Positions 1 to 7,748 of a stretch of DNA of 28,647 bases are shown in pieces. A model generated the notes under the pieces. It ran no database searches, was not told the DNA's origin, and saw only the letters and a program-made list of their open reading frames with translations. Both the position numbers and the translations under genes were made by a program. How positions within the stretch are numbered: the first letter of the stretch is position 1; every line of letters starts with the position of its first letter. This DNA comes from an uncultured Collinsella sp. (lineage in GTDB: Bacteria; Actinomycetota; Coriobacteriia; Coriobacteriales; Coriobacteriaceae): the NCBI GenBank assembly GCA_959599095.1, contig CAUGGC010000023.1, forward strand, positions 1 to 28,647, given 5' to 3'.

Positions 1-1291
1 AGTCGATGAACTTCTGCACGCGGTTGGCCATGTCGGTCTTCTGCTGCAGGTTGGTTTTGATGCTCTGGCGCGTCTTCTCGGCGTTCTCGCGCGAACGCTT
101 GTTGATGAGCACCTGCTCCATGATCTTGTTGGCAGCGTCTTTGTTCTCGATCAAGTAGGTCGAGAGGCGCTCCTTAAAGAAGGCAGTCATGGCCTGCTGG
201 ATAAAGCGGTTGTTGATGGCCTTCTTAGTCTGGTTTTCGTAGGACGTCTGGGTGGAGAAACAGTTGGTCACCAGCACCAGGCAGTCCTGGACGTCCTGCC
301 ATTTGATGCCGCTCTCGTTTTTGTTGTACTTGCCCTGTTGCTTGATGTAGGCGTCGATGGCGCTAGTCAGAGCACTGCGGGCCGCCTTCTCGGGCGAACC
401 GCCGTTCTCGAGCCATGACGAGTTGTGGTAGTACTCCTGCATCATGAAGGTGCGCGAGAAGCACATGCAAGCAGTGATTTTTACGTTGTAGTCGGGCAGG
501 TCCTCGCGGTCGCGACCGCGGCGGTCGGCCTCGATAAAGAAGGGCTCGGTAAGGTAGTCGGTACCGACCTTCTCGAGCACGTAGTCCTCGATGCCCTTGG
601 GATAGCAAAAGTCCTCTTCGGAAAACTCGCCGTCGTCGCCCTCGATGCGCAGGCGGAAGGTCACGTTGGCGTTGACCACGGCCTGGCGGCGCATGGTCTC
701 GCGATACCAATCGTGGGGGATGCTGATGGAGGTAAAGACCTCAAGATCGGGGCGCCACTTGATGGTGGTGCCGGTGCGGTTCTCGTCGCTGGGCTCGATC
801 TCGAGTGCCTTCTTCTTGGCGCCGACGACCTTGCCCTTCTTAAAGTGCAGGGAGTACTTGTTGCCGTCACGCCAAACCGTGACGTCCATGTATTCGGAGG
901 CATACTGGGTCGCGCAGGAGCCCAGGCCGTTGGTGCCGAGCGAGAAGTCGTAGTCGCCGCCCTGGTTATTGTTGTACTTGCCGCCGGCGTAGAGCTCGCA
1001 AAAGACGAGCTCCCAGTTAAAGCGCTTTTCGGAAGGGTTCCAGTCGAGCGGGCAGCCGCGGCCGTTGTCCTCTACCTGAATAGAGCCATCGCGAAAGGCA
1101 GTAAGGGTGATGAGCTTGCCGTAGCCCTGGCGCGCCTCGTCAACGGCGTTGGACAGGATCTCGAAGGCAGCGTGTGCACAGCCATCGAGTCCGTCCGAGC
1201 CAAAGATGACGGCGGGGCGCAGGCGTACGCGCTCCTCGTCCTTGAGCTGGCGGATACTGTCGTTACCATAATTTGCGGTGTTTTTTGCCAT
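1..1291 (-). CDS. Type IIA topoisomerase B subunit, GyrB/ParE-like, partial (5' part)
   Basis: The gene encodes the N-terminal 430 residues of a GyrB/ParE-type ATPase subunit and runs off the left edge before the toprim domain. The GHKL ATPase fold is clear: an N-box FEILSNAVDEA with the general-base Glu44 and Mg-binding Asn48, DNGRG at 75-79, and the ATP-lid glycines in GTNGLGS near 119. It is not the canonical GyrB. The usual DN of the N-box is SN, and GRGIP is GRGCP followed by an insertion-rich segment. These traits fit a second, divergent B subunit seen in Clostridia and Coriobacteria, often annotated only as a toprim or gyrase-B-like protein. The ATG at 1291 is preceded by purine-rich GAGAGAG and GGGAG. 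The A-subunit partner should lie just outside the window, downstream on the minus strand. Family assignment is firm; its exact role (gyrase, topo IV or specialised) is not. Confidence 0.9.
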   Translation of the reverse strand, partial: MAKNTANYGNDSIRQLKDEERVRLRPAVIFGSDGLDGCAHAAFEILSNAVDEARQGYGKLITLTAFRDGSIQVEDNGRGCPLDWNPSEKRFNWELVFCELYAGGKYNNNQGGDYDFSLGTNGLGSCATQYASEYMDVTVWRDGNKYSLHFKKGKVVGAKKKALEIEPSDENRTGTTIKWRPDLEVFTSISIPHDWYRETMRRQAVVNANVTFRLRIEGDDGEFSEEDFCYPKGIEDYVLEKVGTDYLTEPFFIEADRRGRDREDLPDYNVKITACMCFSRTFMMQEYYHNSSWLENGGSPEKAARSALTSAIDAYIKQQGKYNKNESGIKWQDVQDCLVLVTNCFSTQTSYENQTKKAINNRFIQQAMTAFFKERLSTYLIENKDAANKIMEQVLINKRSRENAEKTRQSIKTNLQQKTDMANRVQKFID

Positions 1292-1345
1292 ACTCGCTCT
1301 CTCGGTGCTCCCTTGCTGCGTTTAAGTCATATAGATAGTCAAGGT

Positions 1346-1374
1346 AGCATAGCCCAGCCCACAGGCGATTCCAC
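1346..1374 (-). promoter_or_regulatory. Candidate sigma-A promoter of the GyrB-like gene
   Basis: On the minus strand, GTGGAA (1369-1374) is followed after 17 nt by TATGCT (1346-1351). The -10 hexamer and spacing are good and the -35 is weak. Transcription would start near 1339, leaving a leader of about 48 nt before the ATG. Confidence 0.35.
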
Positions 1375-1390
1375 CTAACACGAAATCCAT

Positions 1391-1404
1391 CGAACGCGCG
1401 TTCG
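1391..1404. promoter_or_regulatory. LexA (Cheo-type) box candidate
   Basis: CGAACGCGCGTTCG is a perfect 14-bp palindrome. It matches the Gram-positive SOS box core GAAC-N4-GTTC, and 13 of 14 positions fit the Bacillus-type consensus CGAACRNRYGTTYC. It lies between the divergent GyrB-like and acetyltransferase genes, about 100 nt from the first start and 75 nt from the second. The match is visible; LexA binding is inferred. Confidence 0.45.
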
Positions 1405-1479
1405 TTATCGGTATGGAAACTGACGGTTTATCAAATGATAGAATTGCCGCCACAAATGTTTTTATTAAGGGGGCTCACA

Positions 1480-2040
1480 GTGACCGAGAAAGAGAAGATG
1501 GAGCGCGGGGAGTGGCATGATGCCAACTTTGACGAGGAGCTTCTGGCAAAACGGGCGAGGGCAGAGGAGCTCTGCTATGACTTCAATATGGGAAAACCCG
1601 GAAGCAACGCGCAGCTTGACGCCCTAAAAACCTTGCTCGATACCGATCTTCCGGCGGGGCTGACGGTCCTTTCGCCTGCCTACTTTGACTACGGGGACAA
1701 GACAACCTTTGGCGACGGCTGCTTTGTGAACCATGGCTGCTACTTTATGGACGGTGGTTCTATTACCTTTGGTGACAACGTGTTTATTGGGCCGTTTTGC
1801 GGCTTCTATACCGCTTCGCATCCCCTTGGGGCAAAAGAGCGCAACTTGGGTCTCGAGAGGGCTCTGCCCATTGTTGTTGGCGATAACTGCTGGTTTGGCG
1901 CGAACGTGTCCGTACTCCAGGGGGTTACCATCGGCAGCGGCTGCGTTATCGCTGCGGGAAGTGTTGTGACGGAAGATCTTCCGGACAACGTGATGGCGGC
2001 AGGCGTTCCCGCGGTCGTCAAGAAGACCATCGAACAATAA
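1480..2040 (+). CDS. maa: Maltose/galactoside O-acetyltransferase, left-handed beta-helix family
   Basis: This 186-residue enzyme transfers acetyl from acetyl-CoA to a sugar hydroxyl in the cytoplasm. It has the family's N-terminal helical Mac domain (MTEKEKMERGEWHD, residues 1-55). Hexapeptide repeats follow, forming a left-handed parallel beta-helix (about 65-180). The catalytic His is His114 in TASHPLG. The C-terminal AAGVPAVVKK is typical of the family. I use the GTG at 1480 because AAGGGGG sits 6-7 nt upstream and the protein then begins with the family's usual MTEKEKM; the in-frame ATG at 1435 has no ribosome site and adds 15 unrelated residues. It is a single gene with no sugar operon nearby, so the natural acceptor cannot be named; thiogalactoside or maltose acetyltransferase is the family description. 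Confidence 0.88.
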   Translation: MTEKEKMERGEWHDANFDEELLAKRARAEELCYDFNMGKPGSNAQLDALKTLLDTDLPAGLTVLSPAYFDYGDKTTFGDGCFVNHGCYFMDGGSITFGDNVFIGPFCGFYTASHPLGAKERNLGLERALPIVVGDNCWFGANVSVLQGVTIGSGCVIAAGSVVTEDLPDNVMAAGVPAVVKKTIEQ

Positions 2041-2122
2041 CGGAGCTATTAAACGATGGGGCACGCATGGTTCCGGCAAATCCGGTTATTGGCGTGCGCG
2101 TTGGCCATGCCGATAAGTCCCA

Positions 2123-2161
2123 CTTACTCGGTTCCTTCCGACTCGGTTCTGCCCGAGTAAG
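2123..2161 (+). other. Two mutually exclusive hairpins downstream of maa
   Basis: CTTACTCGG (2123-2131) pairs perfectly with CCGAGTAAG (2153-2161). The right arm can also pair with an internal ACTCGG (2141-2146), because ACTCGGTTC occurs twice 15 bp apart. No T-run follows, so a simple intrinsic terminator is doubtful. It could be a terminator with a weak tail or a protein-binding dyad. Confidence 0.4.
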
Positions 2162-2221
2162 ATTGAAAAGCGAATCGAAATTGCTGTGCCGTATGGCGAT
2201 GACGAACATGGTTTCCATAAT

Positions 2222-2288
2222 GACAGATATAGTTGACATCTTCTGATAGATGCAATATATTTCCGTCATGTTGCAACGGATATCTGTC
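2222..2288. promoter_or_regulatory. Inverted operator-like pair flanking the XRE promoter
   Basis: GACAGATAT (2222-2230) and its exact complement ATATCTGTC (2280-2288) bracket the promoter, one copy just upstream of the -35 and the other about 19 nt past the -10. Nine of nine bases match. Such a pair is a natural binding site for the XRE dimer encoded 22 nt downstream, implying autoregulation; binding is inferred. Confidence 0.4.
2233..2261 (+). promoter_or_regulatory. Near-consensus sigma-A promoter of the XRE/membrane protein operon
   Basis: TTGACA (2233-2238), a 17-nt spacer and TATATT (2256-2261): a perfect -35, a five-of-six -10 and optimal spacing. It should start transcription near 2268, about 40 nt before the XRE start codon. 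Confidence 0.75.
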
Positions 2289-2309
2289 CATTACTACGAA
2301 AGGAACTCC

Positions 2310-2540
2310 ATGCCGGGCAAAAAGAACCTACGCATGAAGGCGGCGCGCGCGGCGGTTGGCCTTTCGCAAGCTGACTTGGCCGAGGCCGTGGGCGTTACGC
2401 GCCAGACCATCGGCCTGATCGAGGCGGGCGGCTACAACCCCACGCTCAATTTGTGCGTGGCAATCTGTAAAGCGCTACGCGTTACGTTGAACGACTTGTT
2501 TTGGGAAGACGAAACCGACGCCGACCCTGACGCTCTTTAG
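2310..2540 (+). CDS. Small XRE-family HTH regulator
   Basis: This 76-residue protein is almost only a Cro/C1-type helix-turn-helix. Residues 9-62 read ARAAVGLSQADLAEAVGVTRQTIGLIEAGGYNPTLNLCVAICKALRVTLNDLF, with the recognition helix around VTRQTIGLIE. It belongs to the compact YozG/Xre-like group that typically controls a neighbouring membrane protein gene. The ATG at 2310 is chosen over the in-frame ATG at 2250 because GAAAGGA lies 7 nt upstream and the earlier start would lie inside the promoter. The next gene begins 9 nt after the stop, so the two are co-transcribed. The strong promoter and flanking dyad suggest autoregulation. Its inducing signal is unknown. Confidence 0.88.
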   Translation: MPGKKNLRMKAARAAVGLSQADLAEAVGVTRQTIGLIEAGGYNPTLNLCVAICKALRVTLNDLFWEDETDADPDAL

Positions 2541-2549
2541 GAGTTCGCT

Positions 2550-3134
2550 ATGAAATTTGAAGATTTAAAACTCGTGCAAAAGTGGCGTGAATATGCCGGC
2601 CCAAAGGATGAGCGCCTGGAGGCTGAGAGCGCGAAGGTCTACAAGATTGGTTTCGTGCTGCTTTCGTTTGGCATGTTAATGATCTTTTTCTACCAGTTTA
2701 TAGCTCGACAGGTTGCGTGGGTTCACAGCGACGCCAGTGAAATGCCGCACGGCTTTGCAACGCCGTTCGAGGCAGCCATGTATTTGTGGCTCGTTCTCGT
2801 GATGTTGATTTGCGCAGGACTGCAAACGCGGAAGGGCTATGTCGATACTAATCGTTTTGGGCAAACCGAGCATCTTCCTGCTGGATATTTCCTGCTTGTC
2901 AGCGGTCTTAGCGGCGCCGCATTCGCGCTTGTTATTGCCGCAATGTGCTGTATCGCTGAGGCGCAGATCGTACCGCTCGAAAGCGTCTTTTGGTTGGCGA
3001 ACCTGGCCACGGGCGTGTTCTGCGGCGCGATGATTTTCATAGCCACATTCGCCGCTCTGTGCGCAACGTTTTTCACGGCGAAAAGACGCCGTGCCAAGCT
3101 CGAGGCGGAACTCGACTCCCCTGATGATATCTAA
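2550..3134 (+). CDS. Four-helix membrane protein, XRE partner (DUF6773-like)
   Basis: This 194-residue integral membrane protein has about four predicted transmembrane helices, near residues 31-51, 72-93, 110-134 and 145-172. Its N-terminus is charged and cytoplasmic (KWREYAGPKDERLEAESAKVYK) and it ends in a basic then acidic tail (AKRRRAKLEAELDSPDDI). No catalytic motif is visible. The arrangement of a tiny XRE regulator followed at once by a DUF-type membrane protein is common in Gram-positive bacteria and suggests a regulator/membrane-sensor or regulator/effector pair. TAGGAG, overlapping the upstream stop codon, supplies the ribosome site. The DUF6773 label is from memory of the family's look and is tentative. 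Confidence 0.75.
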   Translation: MKFEDLKLVQKWREYAGPKDERLEAESAKVYKIGFVLLSFGMLMIFFYQFIARQVAWVHSDASEMPHGFATPFEAAMYLWLVLVMLICAGLQTRKGYVDTNRFGQTEHLPAGYFLLVSGLSGAAFALVIAAMCCIAEAQIVPLESVFWLANLATGVFCGAMIFIATFAALCATFFTAKRRRAKLEAELDSPDDI

Positions 3135-3139
3135 TGCGT

Positions 3140-3178
3140 AATGGGCTAGCTCTGGGTATCCAGAACCAGCCCATTTTC
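3140..3178 (+). terminator. Rho-independent terminator of the XRE operon
   Basis: AATGGGCT (3140-3147) pairs with AGCCCATT (3168-3175), and an inner TCTGG/CCAGA stem continues it across a small internal loop. TTTTC follows. It starts 5 nt after the membrane protein stop codon. Confidence 0.75.
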
Positions 3179-3224
3179 ATGTTCGATGAGCCGAGTCGGC
3201 GTCTCTCGTAAAAGTAACTAGGAG

Positions 3225-6200
3225 CTAGTGAGGCTTATCCAAATTGGCCTCATTGGCGGTGTCTTTTTCGAGCGCCGTGCGGCGGGCGCTGTAGGCGACG
3301 AGGCCGGCGCCTGCCGCGGCGAGTGCTGCGGCGGCTGCCGTAAGGGGAGCGTTGACATCGCCCGTGCCCGCAAGCGCGCCCGCTTTTCCGGAGCGCTTGT
3401 TATTGCCGTGGTCCTTGCCGCTGCCGGAGCTGCTTCCGCCGGAGTCGCCGCCCTTGTCAGCACCGCCGCCACTCGAGCCACCATCGCCGTCTGCTGTCAT
3501 CGGGGCGTCGTGAAGTCCTGTCGTATCCGCGCTGCCGCATACGCCGACCTGAACTTCTGAGCGCTCGCATGCCGCGTCGGGCACATGAAGCTCGTGCAGC
3601 ACGGCACCCAGCGCCGAGTTTGCACCCGGTCGAATTTCCTCGAGCGTTACGGGATCGAGCGCCACCAGATTACGCGCCTTCGCATACAGCGTTACGCGTT
3701 TGCCCACTTCGTCGCTCCAACTCTCGGGGATGGCGAAGCTCATGCGAAACTGTGCCGTGCAACCCGGTGCCAGCACGGCGTTGCCGTTGTCGGCTACCAG
3801 CGGGTGCATTGCAAAACGTGCGCCCAGCGTCTCGAGCGCGTACTTCACGTGTGCCATGTCGTTGGCCGAAGCGTCCTCGGCAAGCTCTGGATCGTAGATC
3901 GAAGCCATACGTGCGTTCGCTCCGAATCCGATGGATGCGCTGGAGAACGGCTGGCTGGAGCCCTCTCGGTACAGATCGATCGTGCCGGCGGTCAGCAAGG
4001 TGTTGCCGTCGTTTCGCACCGTGACCATGAAGGATTCTCCTGCTGCTCCGGGCACCACTGCGCCCGAGGTAGCGACCGCGCCCGTCGGAGTGGCACACGC
4101 CACCAAGGGCACTTCGATGCCGTGCAGCTCTGCCTCGCTCTTCTCCGCGCTCACAATGTGCGTGGCGAGCGCGGAGAGCATGCCTCCCGACGTCAAAAAA
4201 GTCGTTATCTGATCGACGGGATGGTCCAGCTCGCACATCACGAACGGCTCCGTGAACAAATCGCCTGCCAAGGTGCTGGCGAAGATGCGGAAGTGCTTGC
4301 CCATCACTGCTACCGGGTTGCCTTCTTCGTCGTAGGTTTGTCCCACCTTGCCATCGGTGTTCTCTACATAGAGTACGCACCTGCCGTTGTTGCTTACGCT
4401 AAACGATGCCGGGCCACAGCCTGCGGCACCCACAGGCTGCGTTGCAAATGCCGATGCGCCTCGCGTCCAGGTAATATGCTGCAGTTGCTCGTTGACGGTT
4501 GCCAAAAAGCCCGTGTGTTGCGGCCACGGCACCGCGTGGGGTACTGCCGCATCTGGCGACATAACGCCCCAGCCCGCAATGGACTGGCCGATCACGGCGT
4601 ACGATGCGCAGCCGCAACCGTCTGCAGTCTCGTATGCAACGGGCACCACCATTTTGCCGTTGATATTCTCGGGCGTGCCCAGCTCGATGCTCGACGGTGC
4701 CTGCGGAAAGCGGAGGACCTGACGGAACGTGAGACTGTCGCCCGAAACGTCCGACCACAGGGTAAAGCACTCCAGCGCAACCTCGGCCTCGCTGCCGAGT
4801 GCCTTTTCTGCGGTGGCTCCGCGGCGGTGGAGGTAGGCGCCCGACAGGCGCCCGTCGACTAGCGTCTTGCCCACCGTGATGCGTGGGCACTGCAGGCAAT
4901 GGTAGCCATCCTCCTGAAGGCGGCCGCGCGAGATGCTGCGCCATGACGTATGCGATATCACGCGAACTCCGTCGTTGCTTATGCGCAGGCGCACAACGGA
5001 CAGTATGCCGGATGTGCTCGCCGTATCGAAAAGGGTGTTGTCACCGGCGGGGCGCTCGCCCGAGACCAGCAGCACGTAGGCGTCCTGGTTTCTCCTCCCG
5101 TCTGTATATTCCACCACGTCGAAGTCGTAATCGAATATGCCGTTGCGCTCCACGTCGCCCTCGCCAAACCCAAGGGAGAAGTCCACGGGCGTGGGAGCGG
5201 ACCACGTGCCGTTCGTTTTTGTATGCACCACCAGGCGCGAGCGACCGTTCTCGCCGTAGCGCACCGAGGCGATACGGAACAAGCACTCCACGCCGGCGAT
5301 TATCGCCAGCTTCATGTGGGCTTCGCTGAGCACGCCAGCAAACAGCACGTTGTCGCTCGAGGGCCTGATGCCGCCGCGATCGTCCTCCGACACGCCGGCA
5401 GAATTGGCGTTGGGGTCCGCAACGGCGTTCGTCGCCTGCCCGATATAGGTGTACTCATACATCGGCGCGGCATTTTCGTCGTTCTCCATCAGCACGTGGA
5501 CGAAATGTTCGACCTGTCCCGTGTCGTCGCTCTCCGCGTCTGCCTCGAGTTCAATGCACGTGACTGACCGGTCCCAATCGCGCACGACAGGCACGACGTT
5601 TACGGCAGTGGCCTTAACCTCGGCGCGTGCGAGCAGCTCGGCGTTGGTGACGATGGTGGCCGATGCGATAAATTGCGGCACGCCGGCCGCCTCGATGTTG
5701 CCGGGCGTGCCGAAGCAGGCATCCAACGTGTAAGGCGTATCTCCGCCCAATGCGAGCTCAGAGCGCTGGAGCACATACTGGTTGCCATTGTTCACCGACA
5801 TATTCCACGAATCGAGGAGTGTGGGCCACGACCCCGACCAAGCCTTGGTGGTCCACTTGAACATTACGAATTGGAGTATCACATCGACATCGACGTCTGC
5901 ACCTACGCGCAGTCGCGGAAGCTGGTGTCCATCTGCCTTCTCGTACCCAATGAACAGCGTGAGGGATGCGGCGCCGCGCACGGCAGACGAAGCGACGCCT
6001 GCAACGCCGGCGCCAAAGGTGACGGCAAGCCCGATCTGGATGGTGAACGAGCCCGACGTGTTTGAATAGTCGAGCGAAATGTTTTTAAAAAACGCCGCGC
6101 CGCTGCCGTGCGTGTGGGCACCCACGGCGAGCGCCAGCTTCGCCAGCACCCAGGGGTTGACGTTTAGGAAAAAGGGCACCGGTCCTAGGGTAAACTGCTC

Positions 6201-7592
6201 GGTCCAATTGAGGTCGGTTCTTACCTGGAAGAGGGCCTTAATATTGCCGTATGCGGGGTCGTTGTTGTTACCCCAGGTTTTGCCCACCCAATCGTAGGCG
6301 AGCGAGCCGTACAGCTGCGTGGCGATATCCATCGTAAATAGCAGCGTGCAGTGGTGGCGAAGCAGCTTAGTGTTCCTTGGATCGGTGCCCGAACCGGCAC
6401 TCATACTCTTGTACTGATTCCACTTCCCCTCCATCTCGTCGAGGTAGCGGTTTGCCTGCTTGGCACCCGACTCGCGCGGTGACTTCTTCCAGTACTCCTG
6501 ATCCGGATTGCCCGAATCGTTCATGTAGCCGACCGGTTTGTATCCTCCGCCAAACAGTACGTACCCGGCAAACGAGAAATCGAACAAAATGGGGAACGAA
6601 GGCATCCAGCACGTGAACTTATTGCCGCCGATGCCGGGAAACGCCGCTGGGAAATCAAACGGAGTGACCTCTTGGTCCATGGTAGTGGGGACGATAGTGG
6701 TCGAGCCCGATTCCGCCTTTGCGGCCGGCGCGGTGACAACGGCCATGGGGGAGGAGAGTGTATAGGTCTTGCCCTGGTAGTCGAGGACAAAGCGCAACTT
6801 GCATCCTTCCTCCAGAAGGCCCGAAGCTGCATCGAGGAACGTGTCTTCGAGCGTGAACGTCGCCAGATTATCCGCGCCCGATGCGCTGGCCTTGACTTGG
6901 CCAATCTGCGTGACGGTTTCGGGTGAGCTGCCCGCGGCGGGCACTACTTTGTTGATGCGCAGCGTTGCCTGTCCACCCTGTGGCAGATGCGCCTGCACGG
7001 TAAAGGCGTGCGTATCAGGCTGTTCGTTTGCCGTGTCGTCCTTTGGCAATGCCATGAACGTGGCTTCAGCGTACTGGATGTCCCATTCGTCGAATGTGAG
7101 CTGGCGGAAGTACGGCTTGCTGTCGGAAAGCGGACGTGTGGGCGCGGTTATGGCGGTGCCGCCCTGGATACGCGCAAGGGGAATCTCGACATCGCGGTAG
7201 CCCGCCATGCTAATGGAGATGCCGCCGTTAAAGTCGTACGCGTCGAGAAGCGTCGCCTCGTCTACGTAGCCTTCCGAAAGCGGCGCGATTTCAAAGATGG
7301 CCGTGCCTTCGTCATCGGTCGTGGCGGCGAGCTGCTTGCCTGCGGCGTAGCGCGACGTGAGCGTGACCTGCGCTCCCTTGATGGGCATATTCTTGTTGGC
7401 GACGTCGACCACGACCACACCAAACATGGTGCGCGAGAGAACGAGCACCTTGAAGGGTTCTTCTTCGTCGGCATAGGCCGCGGTGGGCGCGAACGGCAGC
7501 AGAAAGGCATTTTCGCTTCCCGGCACGCGAGGCAACATAATGCTCGCTAGCGAGGACGCTCCAGCAACAAGTAACGAACGGCGATCAAGCAT
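3225..7592 (-). CDS. Giant secreted, sortase-anchored surface protein
   Basis: This is a 1455-residue extracellular protein of unknown activity. The N-terminus MLDRRSLLVAGASSLASIM has a twin-arginine-like motif and hydrophobic core, with likely cleavage near AYA|DEEE (about residue 42). Residues 45-120 look like an Ig/carboxypeptidase-regulatory fold (IKGAQVTLTS, TDDEGTAIFEI). Residues about 300-600 are aromatic and beta-rich. Residues about 650-1130 contain short beta segments with repeated Asp and aromatic turns, resembling a propeller. A CARDB-like segment (FMVTVRNDGNTLLTAGTIDLY) lies near 1220. A Ser/Gly/Asp linker then leads to LAGTGD at 1407, an Ala-rich membrane helix and RR, a variant LPXTG signal. 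The unusual tail continues 18 residues past the arginines. GGGAG lies 6 nt before the ATG at 7592; the upstream in-frame extension lacks signal features. A LuxR gene precedes it. An adhesin or matrix-binding role is only a guess. Confidence 0.85.
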   Translation of the reverse strand: MLDRRSLLVAGASSLASIMLPRVPGSENAFLLPFAPTAAYADEEEPFKVLVLSRTMFGVVVVDVANKNMPIKGAQVTLTSRYAAGKQLAATTDDEGTAIFEIAPLSEGYVDEATLLDAYDFNGGISISMAGYRDVEIPLARIQGGTAITAPTRPLSDSKPYFRQLTFDEWDIQYAEATFMALPKDDTANEQPDTHAFTVQAHLPQGGQATLRINKVVPAAGSSPETVTQIGQVKASASGADNLATFTLEDTFLDAASGLLEEGCKLRFVLDYQGKTYTLSSPMAVVTAPAAKAESGSTTIVPTTMDQEVTPFDFPAAFPGIGGNKFTCWMPSFPILFDFSFAGYVLFGGGYKPVGYMNDSGNPDQEYWKKSPRESGAKQANRYLDEMEGKWNQYKSMSAGSGTDPRNTKLLRHHCTLLFTMDIATQLYGSLAYDWVGKTWGNNNDPAYGNIKALFQVRTDLNWTEQFTLGPVPFFLNVNPWVLAKLALAVGAHTHGSGAAFFKNISLDYSNTSGSFTIQIGLAVTFGAGVAGVASSAVRGAASLTLFIGYEKADGHQLPRLRVGADVDVDVILQFVMFKWTTKAWSGSWPTLLDSWNMSVNNGNQYVLQRSELALGGDTPYTLDACFGTPGNIEAAGVPQFIASATIVTNAELLARAEVKATAVNVVPVVRDWDRSVTCIELEADAESDDTGQVEHFVHVLMENDENAAPMYEYTYIGQATNAVADPNANSAGVSEDDRGGIRPSSDNVLFAGVLSEAHMKLAIIAGVECLFRIASVRYGENGRSRLVVHTKTNGTWSAPTPVDFSLGFGEGDVERNGIFDYDFDVVEYTDGRRNQDAYVLLVSGERPAGDNTLFDTASTSGILSVVRLRISNDGVRVISHTSWRSISRGRLQEDGYHCLQCPRITVGKTLVDGRLSGAYLHRRGATAEKALGSEAEVALECFTLWSDVSGDSLTFRQVLRFPQAPSSIELGTPENINGKMVVPVAYETADGCGCASYAVIGQSIAGWGVMSPDAAVPHAVPWPQHTGFLATVNEQLQHITWTRGASAFATQPVGAAGCGPASFSVSNNGRCVLYVENTDGKVGQTYDEEGNPVAVMGKHFRIFASTLAGDLFTEPFVMCELDHPVDQITTFLTSGGMLSALATHIVSAEKSEAELHGIEVPLVACATPTGAVATSGAVVPGAAGESFMVTVRNDGNTLLTAGTIDLYREGSSQPFSSASIGFGANARMASIYDPELAEDASANDMAHVKYALETLGARFAMHPLVADNGNAVLAPGCTAQFRMSFAIPESWSDEVGKRVTLYAKARNLVALDPVTLEEIRPGANSALGAVLHELHVPDAACERSEVQVGVCGSADTTGLHDAPMTADGDGGSSGGGADKGGDSGGSSSGSGKDHGNNKRSGKAGALAGTGDVNAPLTAAAAALAAAGAGLVAYSARRTALEKDTANEANLDKPH

Positions 7593-7700
7593 CTTGGGCT
7601 CCCATCCCGCAAATATCGGTGGAAATAATCCAATTTTGCGAGAAGGTGCCCCGTGGCGGTAGTGCCGTCCGAGGGCGAAAATGTCCAATTTGAGCGAGTG

Positions 7701-7724
7701 AAGCGCCGGGGCTCCGGAGCGCTT
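7701..7724 (-). other. GC-rich hairpin between LuxR and surface protein genes
   Basis: AAGCGC (7701-7706) and GCGCTT (7719-7724) form a stem 25 nt after the LuxR stop codon, with partly self-paired GC-rich sequence between them. No T-run follows on the minus strand, so it may only attenuate transcription into the surface protein gene. The remaining spacer to 7593 shows no convincing promoter. Confidence 0.35.
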
Positions 7725-7748
7725 TCGATATGCCGGTCGGTCTGGCCG

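Noticed and set aside
425..1378. 317-codon plus-strand open frame
   Set aside because: It lies antisense to the GyrB-like gene, whose ATPase motifs are clear on the other strand, and its protein has no recognisable fold.
2066..2250. Open frame beginning MVPANPVIGVRVGHADKS, faintly like a P1-type peptidase start
   Set aside because: The likeness is a few residues only and the frame runs into the XRE promoter; chance is more likely than a gene remnant.
3585..4862. 425-codon plus-strand open frame over the surface protein gene
   Set aside because: It is a GC-rich shadow of the minus-strand frame and is rich in His, Arg and Cys with no domain.
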